Source of the DNA: CAYRXM01 sp964428175
Lineage (GTDB): Bacteria > Chloroflexota > Anaerolineae > JAFGEY01
Assembly: GCA_964428175.1 (NCBI GenBank)
Contig: CAYRXM010000042.1
Location: forward strand, 1-34,557
DNA length: 34,557 nt
Reading direction: 5' to 3'
The notes under the pieces are model-generated. The model did no database searches. It saw only the letters and a program-made list of their open reading frames with translations, and was not told the origin of the DNA. Of the stretch, positions 1 through 7,870 are shown piece by piece (within the stretch, counting starts at the first letter, position 1; the number at the start of each line of letters is the position of its first letter). The translations under genes were made by a program, and so were the position numbers.

Positions 1-98
1 AGTCTACTCAGGAGACGTTCCATGCTCAACCTTTCATTTTCGCCAGTGTGCAGTATATAACATAAAGCCGCGCCCTGCAACTTGGCGAGGAAAATGAA

Positions 99-126
99 AA
101 CAGTCGGGCTTTAAAGCCCAGCTGTT
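99..126 (-). terminator. Intrinsic terminator after argH
   Basis: On the minus strand, outer arms AACAG/CTGTT and inner arms GGGCT/AGCCC form a stem with a TTAA loop. It is followed by a T-rich tail (TTTTCATTTTC, plus positions 91-102). It lies just past the argH stop and probably ends the arginine operon. I see nothing supportable in bases 1-90. Confidence 0.65.
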
Positions 127-130
127 CTGA

Positions 131-1498
<1,368 letters not shown>

Positions 1499-1501
1499 GA
1501 T

Positions 1502-2710
1502 TCAGCCTTTTTCCATGTCGACCAATGCGCGCACGGTCAGCGGCAGGCCAAATAGATTGATGAACCCTTCGGCGTCGCTTTGCTTGTAGACCGCGTCGCG
1601 GCCAAAGGTAGCCAAATCCTCGCGGTAGAGCGAGTGCGGCGAGGTGATGCCCACCTGCGTGCAACTGCCCTTGTAAAGCTTGACCTTGACTGTGCCCGTG
1701 ACCGGCTCTTGCGTCTTTTGCACAAAGGCCCACAGCGCCTCGCGCAGCGGCGTGAACCACTGCCCAAAGTAGACCAACTCGGCAAACCGCTCGGCGACGA
1801 GGTGCTTGTAGTGCATCGTGTCGCGGTCGAGGCACAAGGTTTCCAACGCGCGGTGTGCAGTGTAGAGAATGGCGCCGCCGGGCGTCTCATAGACACCGCG
1901 CGATTTCATCCCCACCAGGCGGTTTTCAACCAGGTCGAGCCGCCCCACGCCGTGCGCGCCGCCCAGCGCGTTCAGCTTGAGCATCAGGTCGGTGGCGCTC
2001 ATCTTGACCCCATCCAGGCCGACCGGAAAGCCCTGCACGAAATCGACCGACAGGTAAGCAGGTTCATCAGGCGCTTTTTCGGGGGCGACGGTGAGCACGT
2101 ACAAATCGTCCAGCGGTGGCTGGCTGGGGTCTTCCAGCGGGCCGCCCTCGTGGCTCATGTGCCAGATGTTGCGGTCGCGGCTGTAAATCGACTTGCGGCT
2201 GGAAGTGACCGGGATGCCATGTTGGGCCGCGTAATCGAGCGCGTCCTCGCGGGAACGGATGTCCCACACCCGCCACGGCGCGATGACCTTGAGCCGGGGG
2301 TTGAGCGCCTTGACCGCCAATTCGAAACGCACCTGATCGTTGCCCTTGCCGGTGCAGCCGTGGGCGATGGCGTCGGCGCCTTCCTGGTTGGCGATTTCGA
2401 CCAGCCGCTTGCCGGTAATCGGGCGGGCAAACGAGGTACCCAGCAGGTATTGGCGCTCGTAAATCGCGCCGGCGATCATGGTCGGAAAAGCGTAATCGCG
2501 CAAAAATTCCTCGCGAATGTCCTCGATGTAGGCCCTGGATGCGCCGCTGGCCCGCGCCTTGGCGTCCAGCCCGGCAAGTTCTTCTTCCTGGCCGAGATCG
2601 GCGGTATAGGTGACGATCTCGGCGTCATAATGCTGCCGGAGCCAATGCACGATGACCGACGTGTCCAGACCGCCGGAATAGGCCAGGACGATTTTGTTGA
2701 TGTCGCTCAT
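1502..2710 (-). CDS. argG: Argininosuccinate synthase
   Basis: It condenses citrulline and aspartate using ATP to give argininosuccinate, the step before ArgH. The 402-residue length is typical. The N-terminal ATP pyrophosphatase loop AYSGGLDTS lies at 10-18, and the family signature GCTGKGNDQVRFE at 118-130. The start ATG overlaps the stop of the upstream HicB-like gene by 4 nt (ATGA), which implies translational coupling, and argH follows after 3 nt. Expression is probably controlled by the tandem arginine-codon leader upstream (see 3050-3250). No missing residues were noticed. Confidence 0.98.
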   Translation of the reverse strand: MSDINKIVLAYSGGLDTSVIVHWLRQHYDAEIVTYTADLGQEEELAGLDAKARASGASRAYIEDIREEFLRDYAFPTMIAGAIYERQYLLGTSFARPITGKRLVEIANQEGADAIAHGCTGKGNDQVRFELAVKALNPRLKVIAPWRVWDIRSREDALDYAAQHGIPVTSSRKSIYSRDRNIWHMSHEGGPLEDPSQPPLDDLYVLTVAPEKAPDEPAYLSVDFVQGFPVGLDGVKMSATDLMLKLNALGGAHGVGRLDLVENRLVGMKSRGVYETPGGAILYTAHRALETLCLDRDTMHYKHLVAERFAELVYFGQWFTPLREALWAFVQKTQEPVTGTVKVKLYKGSCTQVGITSPHSLYREDLATFGRDAVYKQSDAEGFINLFGLPLTVRALVDMEKG

Positions 2711-2958
2711 TCCTGCGCGCTCCCTAGCCGGATCGAAACCTGCTTGACCGTAGGTTGCCCGGCGACGACCTGCGGGATCGACGCGCCGTTTTCGAGCATG
2801 TTCCAGCAGTAGCAGCGCGCCGCCTCGACGACCTTGTTCCGGGCCTCGTCTACCGTCTTGCCGGTGCTGATGCAGCCGGGCAGTACCGGGATCGCGGCCA
2901 GGTATTCGCCCTCGTACGTTTGCTTGATCATCACGTCAAATTGATAGGTTCCAGACAT
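2707..2958 (-). CDS. HicB-like small protein, first gene of the arg operon
   Basis: This 83-residue protein has the HicB-type antitoxin fold pattern: a beta-rich start, then YLAAIPVLPGCISTGKTVDEA, matching the usual (V/I)P-x-LPGC-x-(T/S)-G-x-T-x-x-EA core, then a helix and a short tail. I chose the internal ATG at 2958 because GAGGAGG (plus 2964-2970) sits 5-6 nt upstream of it. An ATG seven codons earlier would place that ribosome site inside the gene. No HicA toxin lies beside it, so it is a solitary HicB-family member. It is the first coding gene after the arginine leader, and its stop overlaps the argG start. Its role, for example as a regulator or a remnant, is unknown. Confidence 0.8.
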   Translation of the reverse strand: MSGTYQFDVMIKQTYEGEYLAAIPVLPGCISTGKTVDEARNKVVEAARCYCWNMLENGASIPQVVAGQPTVKQVSIRLGSAQE

Positions 2959-2977
2959 CGTTTCCTCCTCAAATAAC

Positions 2978-3010
2978 AAAAAACCGGCTTCCCTGTTGGA
3001 AAGCCGGCTG
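2978..3010 (-). terminator. Second leader terminator (attenuator) of the arg operon
   Basis: On the minus strand, CCGGCTT pairs with AAGCCGG (plus 3001-3007 with 2984-2990). Two more G-C pairs follow beyond a mismatch, and the stem is followed directly by TTTTTT (plus 2978-2983). It lies about 20 nt upstream of the first gene's start codon, inside the operon's own leader. It must therefore be read through for expression, which marks it as an attenuator rather than an end-of-operon signal. Confidence 0.8.
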
Positions 3011-3049
3011 TTTGAACATCATCGACAAGCAGCACAAAGCGCCTCCAGA

Positions 3050-3106
3050 CTAGGGGTCGGAAGGTTGGCCGCATCGTCGTCGATTATTGGGTTTCATTGT
3101 GAACAT
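3050..3106 (-). CDS. Candidate arginine leader peptide 2
   Basis: This short minus-strand reading frame encodes MFTMKPNNRRRCGQPSDP and then TAG. Three consecutive CGA arginine codons (plus 3074-3082) are the same triplet run as in leader peptide 1. An alternative start is the internal ATG at 3097. The ribosome site is weak: an AGAG is seen, poorly placed. It lies between the two leader terminators and is followed by terminator 2 about 40 nt downstream. Unlike the first unit, I found no obvious antiterminator partner for the terminator arm. Its role as a control peptide is inferred from the Arg run, the tandem arrangement and the downstream arginine genes. Confidence 0.6.
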   Translation of the reverse strand: MFTMKPNNRRRCGQPSDP

Positions 3107-3116
3107 GGTCAAACTC

Positions 3117-3153
3117 TGAAAACAAAAACAGCCCTCCAAAATGGAGGGCTGTT
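3117..3153 (-). terminator. First leader terminator (attenuator) of the arg operon
   Basis: A perfect 12-bp stem (AACAGCCCTCCA with TGGAGGGCTGTT, plus 3142-3153 and 3127-3138) with a 3-nt loop is followed on the minus strand by TTTGTTTTC. It lies about 165 nt upstream of the first coding gene and just downstream of leader peptide 1. A competing helix is available: GGGGCTG (plus 3195-3201) can pair with CAGCCCT of the terminator arm (plus 3145-3151). Confidence 0.85.
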
Positions 3154-3193
3154 GAACCTAGCGAGTGCAAAGCACATCGACCCAGACAGGCCA

Positions 3194-3250
3194 TCAGCCC
3201 CGTTGAGTTCGTCGTCGCCAAATGAGAGAAAAAACAGTGTGTGCCGTCAT
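3194..3250 (-). CDS. Candidate arginine leader peptide 1
   Basis: This 18-residue frame, MTAHTVFSLIWRRRTQRG then TGA, has three consecutive CGA Arg codons (plus 3209-3217) and a CGG Arg codon shortly after. GAGG ends 5 nt upstream of the ATG, near the predicted 5' end of the transcript. The stop codon overlaps the GGGGCTG segment that can pair with the terminator arm. A ribosome stalled at the Arg codons would leave that segment free, and a ribosome reaching the stop would cover it. This is the classical geometry of amino-acid attenuation. The peptide itself probably has no other function. Confidence 0.75.
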   Translation of the reverse strand: MTAHTVFSLIWRRRTQRG

Positions 3251-3266
3251 TTCATCCTCGCGTGCT

Positions 3267-3295
3267 ATTTTACCTCAAAATGGCCAGCATGGCAA
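3267..3295 (-). promoter_or_regulatory. Promoter of the arg operon
   Basis: On the minus strand, TTGCCA (plus 3290-3295), a 17-nt spacer and TAAAAT (plus 3267-3272) match a sigma70-type promoter. The predicted transcript begins near 3260, giving a leader of about 300 nt before the HicB-like gene. That leader contains both candidate leader peptides and both terminators. Confidence 0.75.
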
Positions 3296-3372
3296 ATCGG
3301 CTTTGAATCGGGGTGTGTTTCAGCCCAGAGACAGATTTTTGAAGAGTCGGGCGCGCCCCGTGCCTGACAAGG

Positions 3373-5040
3373 CTATACTTGAGCCAGAGCAACCTGGGCC
3401 GGAGCCGGCTGCCGCCTGGATCGCGCCGCCGCGCGGCCCTGACGCGAGCGGGCTTCTTCGACCAGGATGCGCCCGTCGACGCGGGCCGATACGGGGCTGT
3501 GCGCGCGAATGTGGGCGATCATGGCCTCCTTGACCGTCGTACCCGTCCGCTCGATCTCGGACACGGAGCCAAAGATCGCCCGGTAATCGACGGCCCGGTA
3601 TGTATGATAGTCGGTCGTCGCCAGGGTATAGACGCGCCGCGCATCGAGCGGCTGGCCGCCGACCATAATATCGGTGGCCACGCCGCCCCAAATGTGAAAC
3701 TGCAAGCCGCTGACCTGAACAAAACTGCCCGTGCCGCTGCCCGATGCGGCGACGTCGAGAATTTGCTGGAGCTGTTCGCCGCTCACCCGGACGCGGAGAA
3801 TGTCGTTGGGATAGGGCAGTGCGTCATAGACATCCTGCACGGTGAGCGGTCCGGCAAAAAGCGAATTGAGCACAGTCAGCGCGGGAAGGACGCAGGCTTC
3901 GGCCTGAGCTTGCGCGCGGACCACGTCGCAGACCAGGTTGCCCAGCGGCGCTTCGCGGAAGCGAATGTCCCGGTCGGCAATGTCGACAGCCGCCTCGCCA
4001 ATGACCTCGAACCGTTCGGGGTACATCTGGCGCAGTTCGGCTTCCAACATACCCACACGCGCGGCGATGCCAGGATCGGCGGGGATGTCGGCGGTCAGCG
4101 GGATCAACCCCCAGGCATAGCTGGTGATCCGCCCGCCGCTGACGGCCACGTCGAGCCGGCCCAGGTAGGCTCCCCACTGATAATCTTGAACGATCAGCGT
4201 GCCGCCGATTTGGATGGGCTGGTCCAATTTGGCGTGTTCGTGCGCGCTGATAATCACATCGATTCCCGGCACGGCGCTGGCCAGGGCGTAATCGTCCTTG
4301 AGATACTGGTGTCCGAGCACTACCACCAGGTCGGCCTGGGTTCTGAGCTGCGGGATCAACTCGCGCGCCGTTTCGATGGGATCGGCGAAACGCAGCGCCG
4401 CCGCCAGTTCGGCGGAGACGATGTGCGGCCAATCCGGGCCGGCCAGGTTGGTCAAAGCGATCTTGACGCCGCCCGCTTCGACGATGGTATACGGCTCGAG
4501 CAGACGTTCGCCGCTTTCGGCATCGAACAGATTGGCGCTCAAGATGGGGAAAAAAGCCGCGTCGCGGCGTCGGAGCAGCGTCTGCAAGCCGTAATCGAGG
4601 TCGTGATTGCCCAGCCCCATGGCCACATAGCCGAGCTCGTTCATCAGCTCGATGTCCGGCTCGCCTTGAAAGGCGTCGGCCAGCAGACAGCCCTGGTGAA
4701 CGTCGCCGGCATCGACCAGCAGCACGTGCGCCGACTGCTCGCGGATTTGCCGCACCACGGTCGCCCGGCGAGCCATACCGCCCACCGGGTCGGGGAAATC
4801 GAGGATGCGAAACGGGGCGAGGTGTCCGTGGGTGTCGTTGGTGTGTAAAAAGGTGAGCACAATGTCGGCGGGGCCGGGGGCAGGTGTGATCGTCTCAGCA
4901 GCGGGAGGCGTCGCCGTGGCATCGACGGCGGTGGGCGTCCACAGCGGGGTCAGTTTGGGCGCGCAGGCTTGCATCAGCGCCCCGCCTGCGGCCAGGGACG
5001 AACTGACCAAAAATCGCCGCCGATCGATCTTGTTTGCCAT
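3373..5040 (-). CDS. Tat-exported 5'-nucleotidase-like metallophosphoesterase lipoprotein
   Basis: This 555-residue protein belongs to the 5'-nucleotidase/2',3'-cyclic phosphodiesterase family and is probably a nucleotide phosphohydrolase outside the cytoplasmic membrane. The N-terminus has a twin-arginine motif (DRRRFL, 6-11) and a possible lipobox cysteine, Cys26 (MQAC). A Thr/Pro-rich spacer follows to about 58. The metal-binding motifs are in order: TNDTHGH at 67-73, DAGD at 110-113, GNHDLDYG at 144-151 (catalytic Asn-His-Asp), GH at 243-244 and AHEH at 266-269. The 5'-nucleotidase C-terminal domain follows, with GNLVCDVVR and the YPNDILRVRVSG segment. The chosen start gives the Tat signal; the open frame extends further upstream but would overlap the aminotransferase. 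It begins 17 nt after that gene's stop, so the two are probably co-transcribed. The exact substrate is unknown. Confidence 0.92.
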   Translation of the reverse strand: MANKIDRRRFLVSSSLAAGGALMQACAPKLTPLWTPTAVDATATPPAAETITPAPGPADIVLTFLHTNDTHGHLAPFRILDFPDPVGGMARRATVVRQIREQSAHVLLVDAGDVHQGCLLADAFQGEPDIELMNELGYVAMGLGNHDLDYGLQTLLRRRDAAFFPILSANLFDAESGERLLEPYTIVEAGGVKIALTNLAGPDWPHIVSAELAAALRFADPIETARELIPQLRTQADLVVVLGHQYLKDDYALASAVPGIDVIISAHEHAKLDQPIQIGGTLIVQDYQWGAYLGRLDVAVSGGRITSYAWGLIPLTADIPADPGIAARVGMLEAELRQMYPERFEVIGEAAVDIADRDIRFREAPLGNLVCDVVRAQAQAEACVLPALTVLNSLFAGPLTVQDVYDALPYPNDILRVRVSGEQLQQILDVAASGSGTGSFVQVSGLQFHIWGGVATDIMVGGQPLDARRVYTLATTDYHTYRAVDYRAIFGSVSEIERTGTTVKEAMIAHIRAHSPVSARVDGRILVEEARSRQGRAAARSRRQPAPAQVALAQV

Positions 5041-5057
5041 TCCGCTCCCCCACAATG

Positions 5058-6275
5058 TCAAGACGAACCCAATTCGCGCTTGATCGCCCGCCCCAGCCGG
5101 CGAATGCCCTCGTCGATGTGCTGCGGCCCCATACACGAAAAATTCAGCCGCATCGTGTTGCGCCCGCCGCCGTTGGGATAGAATGCGTATCCGGGCACAA
5201 AAGCCACTTTTTCTTCCAACGCCTTGTGGAAAAGCTGTTCGGCGTCGATTTGCTCGGGCAGCCAGACCCACAAAAACAGCCCGCCCTCGGGGTGCGTCCA
5301 GGTCGATCCTGCGGGAAACTCGCGTTCCAGTGCGGCGAGCATCACATCGCGCCGCTCGCGGTAGGCGTTGCGAATCTTTTGGACGTGGCGTCTGATAATG
5401 CCGCGCTGGCAAATGTCGTCGGCAACGTACTGGACAAAAGTGCTGGTGTGCAAGTCGATGCCTTCTTTGGTCAAGACCAGTTTGTTGGTGACAGCTTCAG
5501 GAGCGATGATCCAGCCCAGCCGGATGCCCGGGGCCAGCGTTTTGGAAAAGGTAGAAAGGTAAAGGACGTTTTCTTTGTGCAGGGAGACGATCGGCGGCAC
5601 GTCCTGCCCTTCAAAGCGCAGCTCGCCATAGGGGTCGTCTTCGACGATGAACGCGCCGAGTTTGGCGGCAATCTCGACCAGCTTTTCCCGGCGATCGAGG
5701 GGTAAGGTGGTGCCGGCCGGATTGTGAAAGTTGGGCAGCACATAGATGAACTTGGGTTTTCGGCCTTCCAGCGCCGCCTCGATCAAATCGACCCGCATCC
5801 CCTGCTGGTCGATGGGAACGGTGACAAAAGTGGGATTGTACAGCCGCCAGGCCTGGATCGCGCCCAGGTAAGTGGGGCATTCGGTGACGATGATATCCCC
5901 ATCATCGATAAAAGTGCGCCCGATCAGATCGAGCGCCTGCTGGGAGCCGTTTGTGACCAGCGTATTGTCGGTGGTCGCCGGGACGCCGTACTTTTGCACC
6001 TTTTCGGCGAGATATTCGCGCAGGTGCATGTAGCCCTGGGTGACGCCATATTGCAGAGCGCGCTCCGGCACTTCGCTCAAGATGAAATCGCAGGCCTCGC
6101 GAAACTCGCGCACCGGAAACAACTCGGAAGCCGGCAGTCCTCCGGCGAAGGAAATGACATCGGGCTGCTGGGTGATTTTGAGCAGTGCGCGGATGATCGA
6201 TCCGGTGATGTGCTGCGTACGCTCGGCCAAGACGCCTGACCAATCGGTTGTGTACTGTCCATCAAACTCGGACAT
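5058..6275 (-). CDS. PLP-dependent aminotransferase, fold type I (LysN/MocR-like)
   Basis: A 405-residue class I/II aminotransferase of the group that includes 2-aminoadipate transaminase (LysN) and the catalytic domain of MocR regulators. It has no DNA-binding domain. Visible features are FAGGLPASELFP at 43-54, the YGVTQGYMHLREYLA region at 76-90, PNFHNPAGTT at 181-190 (PLP-ring contact region), Asp213/Asp214 in VEDDPY, and the Schiff-base lysine Lys245 in STFSKTLAPG. MRLNFSC near the C-terminus has the substrate carboxylate arginine. The start at MSEF is fixed by AAGGAGG about 8 nt upstream. Substrate choice (aromatic, aminoadipate, branched-chain) cannot be decided from sequence. A consensus-like promoter lies at 6333-6361. 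Confidence 0.93.
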   Translation of the reverse strand: MSEFDGQYTTDWSGVLAERTQHITGSIIRALLKITQQPDVISFAGGLPASELFPVREFREACDFILSEVPERALQYGVTQGYMHLREYLAEKVQKYGVPATTDNTLVTNGSQQALDLIGRTFIDDGDIIVTECPTYLGAIQAWRLYNPTFVTVPIDQQGMRVDLIEAALEGRKPKFIYVLPNFHNPAGTTLPLDRREKLVEIAAKLGAFIVEDDPYGELRFEGQDVPPIVSLHKENVLYLSTFSKTLAPGIRLGWIIAPEAVTNKLVLTKEGIDLHTSTFVQYVADDICQRGIIRRHVQKIRNAYRERRDVMLAALEREFPAGSTWTHPEGGLFLWVWLPEQIDAEQLFHKALEEKVAFVPGYAFYPNGGGRNTMRLNFSCMGPQHIDEGIRRLGRAIKRELGSS

Positions 6276-6332
6276 ATCAAAAACCTCCTTGTTTTCGATT
6301 TGGGGGTGCGCCATTGCACCCGGAATGCACAC

Positions 6333-6361
6333 ATTATATCATGGCGACGCCGCGAAATCAA
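6333..6361 (-). promoter_or_regulatory. Promoter of the aminotransferase/5'-nucleotidase pair
   Basis: Minus-strand TTGATT (plus 6356-6361), a 17-nt spacer and a perfect TATAAT (plus 6333-6338). The -35 box overlaps the stop codon of the DUF3048 gene, so this unit has its own promoter embedded in the end of the upstream gene. Confidence 0.75.
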
Positions 6362-7737
6362 TCAATGGTCAGATTGGCATCCGGCCGCACCACCTGGATC
6401 CAGGTTTGCCCGGGGCGAAACGGGACCTGGTTGCCCTGCTCGTCGACAAAGATCAGCCGATCGCTCTCTTGCTGCGCATTGTGGCGTTCCCAGCGAATGT
6501 CGTACACCTTGCCATCGCGCAGCAGCTTGGCCGTGCCCTGCCCCCACACTTCGATGGTGACCGCATAATACGGGTTGTTGGGATCGTGCGTATCGGTCAG
6601 AATGTCGCTGTTGTAGTGGTTGGCGTACAACACGATAACATTGGCCGGGGCGATTTGCTGGCCGTTCAATTCATCGATGGTCGCAGCGCCCAGATCAAAG
6701 CGCCGGTAGGTGCGCGTCGCAGCATTGTAGCGATACTCGGCAACCGCATAGGAGGGCTTGTACACAATTTTCAGGTGGGTGGCCTCGCGCCCGCCGCCGG
6801 GCGGCGAATCGCTGAACACAAACATGTTGTGAAAATCGGGCCGCTGGTTGATCCCGCGCGCCGAGGCGACACTCCACATGCTGGGCGTGTCGCTGTACAT
6901 GGTCAGCTCGTAACGGGCCTTTTTGTTGGGCAGGCGATACTGCGCGCCGCCATCGGTAAACGGTTCTTCCGGGCAAATGATGCGCTGGTAGCCGGCCGCC
7001 CAGGCCTTGCCCTGGGTGATGCGAATCTTGACCCCCGGATGGCCGCCCGAAGCGACGAGGATCGCCTTGAAAATGGGCATCCACTCGCCGTCCGGCAGGC
7101 GCAGGCTGCGAATCGGCCCCACCAGGCTGGCATCGTTGCCCCAAAAAATCGCTGTCAGGCGCGGCAGAAAGGCCTCGGTCTCGTGCTCGATCACCACGTC
7201 GGCCAGGCTGAGGCCCGATTGCGGCCGTGCATCGACGGGAAAGTTGGGAATGCGGATGCCGAGCGGCCGCCGGTTCAGGTTGGCCGGATTCACTCTGAGG
7301 CCGGTCAAGGGGTTGATGTCGCCGCCCATTGGCAGCGGCGCCGGCATCTCGCCGGACGGCGGCGCGGGGTTGGGGGTCGCCGTAGGAACCACAGCAGCCT
7401 TTGCGGCCGGCTGCTGAACGACCACCTCAACCGTCGGCGTCAGCGTCGATGTCGCGGTTGGTTCGGGTGTATATGTCCAGGTCGGGGTGGGCGTCACGGC
7501 GGCGATCTGGACCTCGGTCGCGGTGGGTGTCGGCGTATTGGGCAACGGAGTCAGAGTCGGCGTCCAGGTCGCCGTTGGTGTCGGGGTCTGTGTCGCCGTC
7601 GGAATAAGGGTCGGGGTCTTGGTCGGGGTGGAGGTCGGCGCGACCTGGGCGGTACAGCCGTTCCAGGTCAGGCCAATCAGCATCAGGATAACGCACGAAA
7701 CAGCAAACAGCAAGCGGGTGGGCATGGGCCGATTCAA
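6358..7737 (-). CDS. DUF3048 (YerB-like) lipoprotein with Thr/Pro-rich linker
   Basis: This 459-residue secreted protein has an N-terminal hydrophobic segment (about 8-25) ending in NGC, with Cys28 a likely lipidation site. Residues about 34-120 are a low-complexity Thr/Pro linker full of TPTPTAT-type repeats, common on exported Chloroflexota proteins. From about 142 the DUF3048 domain begins (NPLTGLRVNP, RRPLGIRIPNFPVDARPQSGLS, ADVVIEHETE, VGPIRSLRLPD), followed by its C-terminal subdomain. The start is a TTG at 7737 with AGGAGG 7 nt before it; the next ATG, four codons on, is too far from that site. The family includes Bacillus YerB, whose function is unknown. It has its own promoter at 7809-7837. 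Confidence 0.9.
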   Translation of the reverse strand: MNRPMPTRLLFAVSCVILMLIGLTWNGCTAQVAPTSTPTKTPTLIPTATQTPTPTATWTPTLTPLPNTPTPTATEVQIAAVTPTPTWTYTPEPTATSTLTPTVEVVVQQPAAKAAVVPTATPNPAPPSGEMPAPLPMGGDINPLTGLRVNPANLNRRPLGIRIPNFPVDARPQSGLSLADVVIEHETEAFLPRLTAIFWGNDASLVGPIRSLRLPDGEWMPIFKAILVASGGHPGVKIRITQGKAWAAGYQRIICPEEPFTDGGAQYRLPNKKARYELTMYSDTPSMWSVASARGINQRPDFHNMFVFSDSPPGGGREATHLKIVYKPSYAVAEYRYNAATRTYRRFDLGAATIDELNGQQIAPANVIVLYANHYNSDILTDTHDPNNPYYAVTIEVWGQGTAKLLRDGKVYDIRWERHNAQQESDRLIFVDEQGNQVPFRPGQTWIQVVRPDANLTID

Positions 7738-7808
7738 GTCATCTCCTCCTGGCAGGGCATCAAATCACCTGGTGCCAATTTCGTTTCCGGCTGGGGCCAA
7801 GTCAGGAG

Positions 7809-7837
7809 AGCATACCGGAATTTGCCGGTTTTGTCAA
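7809..7837 (-). promoter_or_regulatory. Promoter of the DUF3048 gene
   Basis: Minus-strand TTGACA (plus 7832-7837), a 17-nt spacer and TATGCT (plus 7809-7814). The spacer itself holds a dyad, CCGG-N6-CCGG (plus 7815-7828), which could be an operator. The promoter lies between the kinase stop and the lipoprotein start, about 70 nt upstream of the TTG codon. Confidence 0.75.
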
Positions 7838-7870
7838 ATTCGTTTCGCCTGGCCCCCAGACAAGAGTTCA

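Noticed and set aside
2978..3260. T-box leader for the arg operon
   Set aside because: The conserved AGGGTGG-ACCGCG-type antiterminator sequence is absent, while coding runs of Arg codons are present, so ribosome-mediated attenuation explains the leader better.
2996..3367. Plus-strand gene in the arg leader region
   Set aside because: The region is explained by the minus-strand promoter, leader peptides and terminators, and the frame has no family pattern.
5041..5412. N-terminal extension of the 5'-nucleotidase-like frame
   Set aside because: It overlaps the aminotransferase and would place the Tat signal peptide inside the protein; the ATG at 5040 fits the signal.
7390..7640. Tandem DNA repeat or CRISPR-like array
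   Set aside because: The repetition reflects Thr/Pro-rich coding in the DUF3048 lipoprotein linker; unit length varies and there are no regular spacers.
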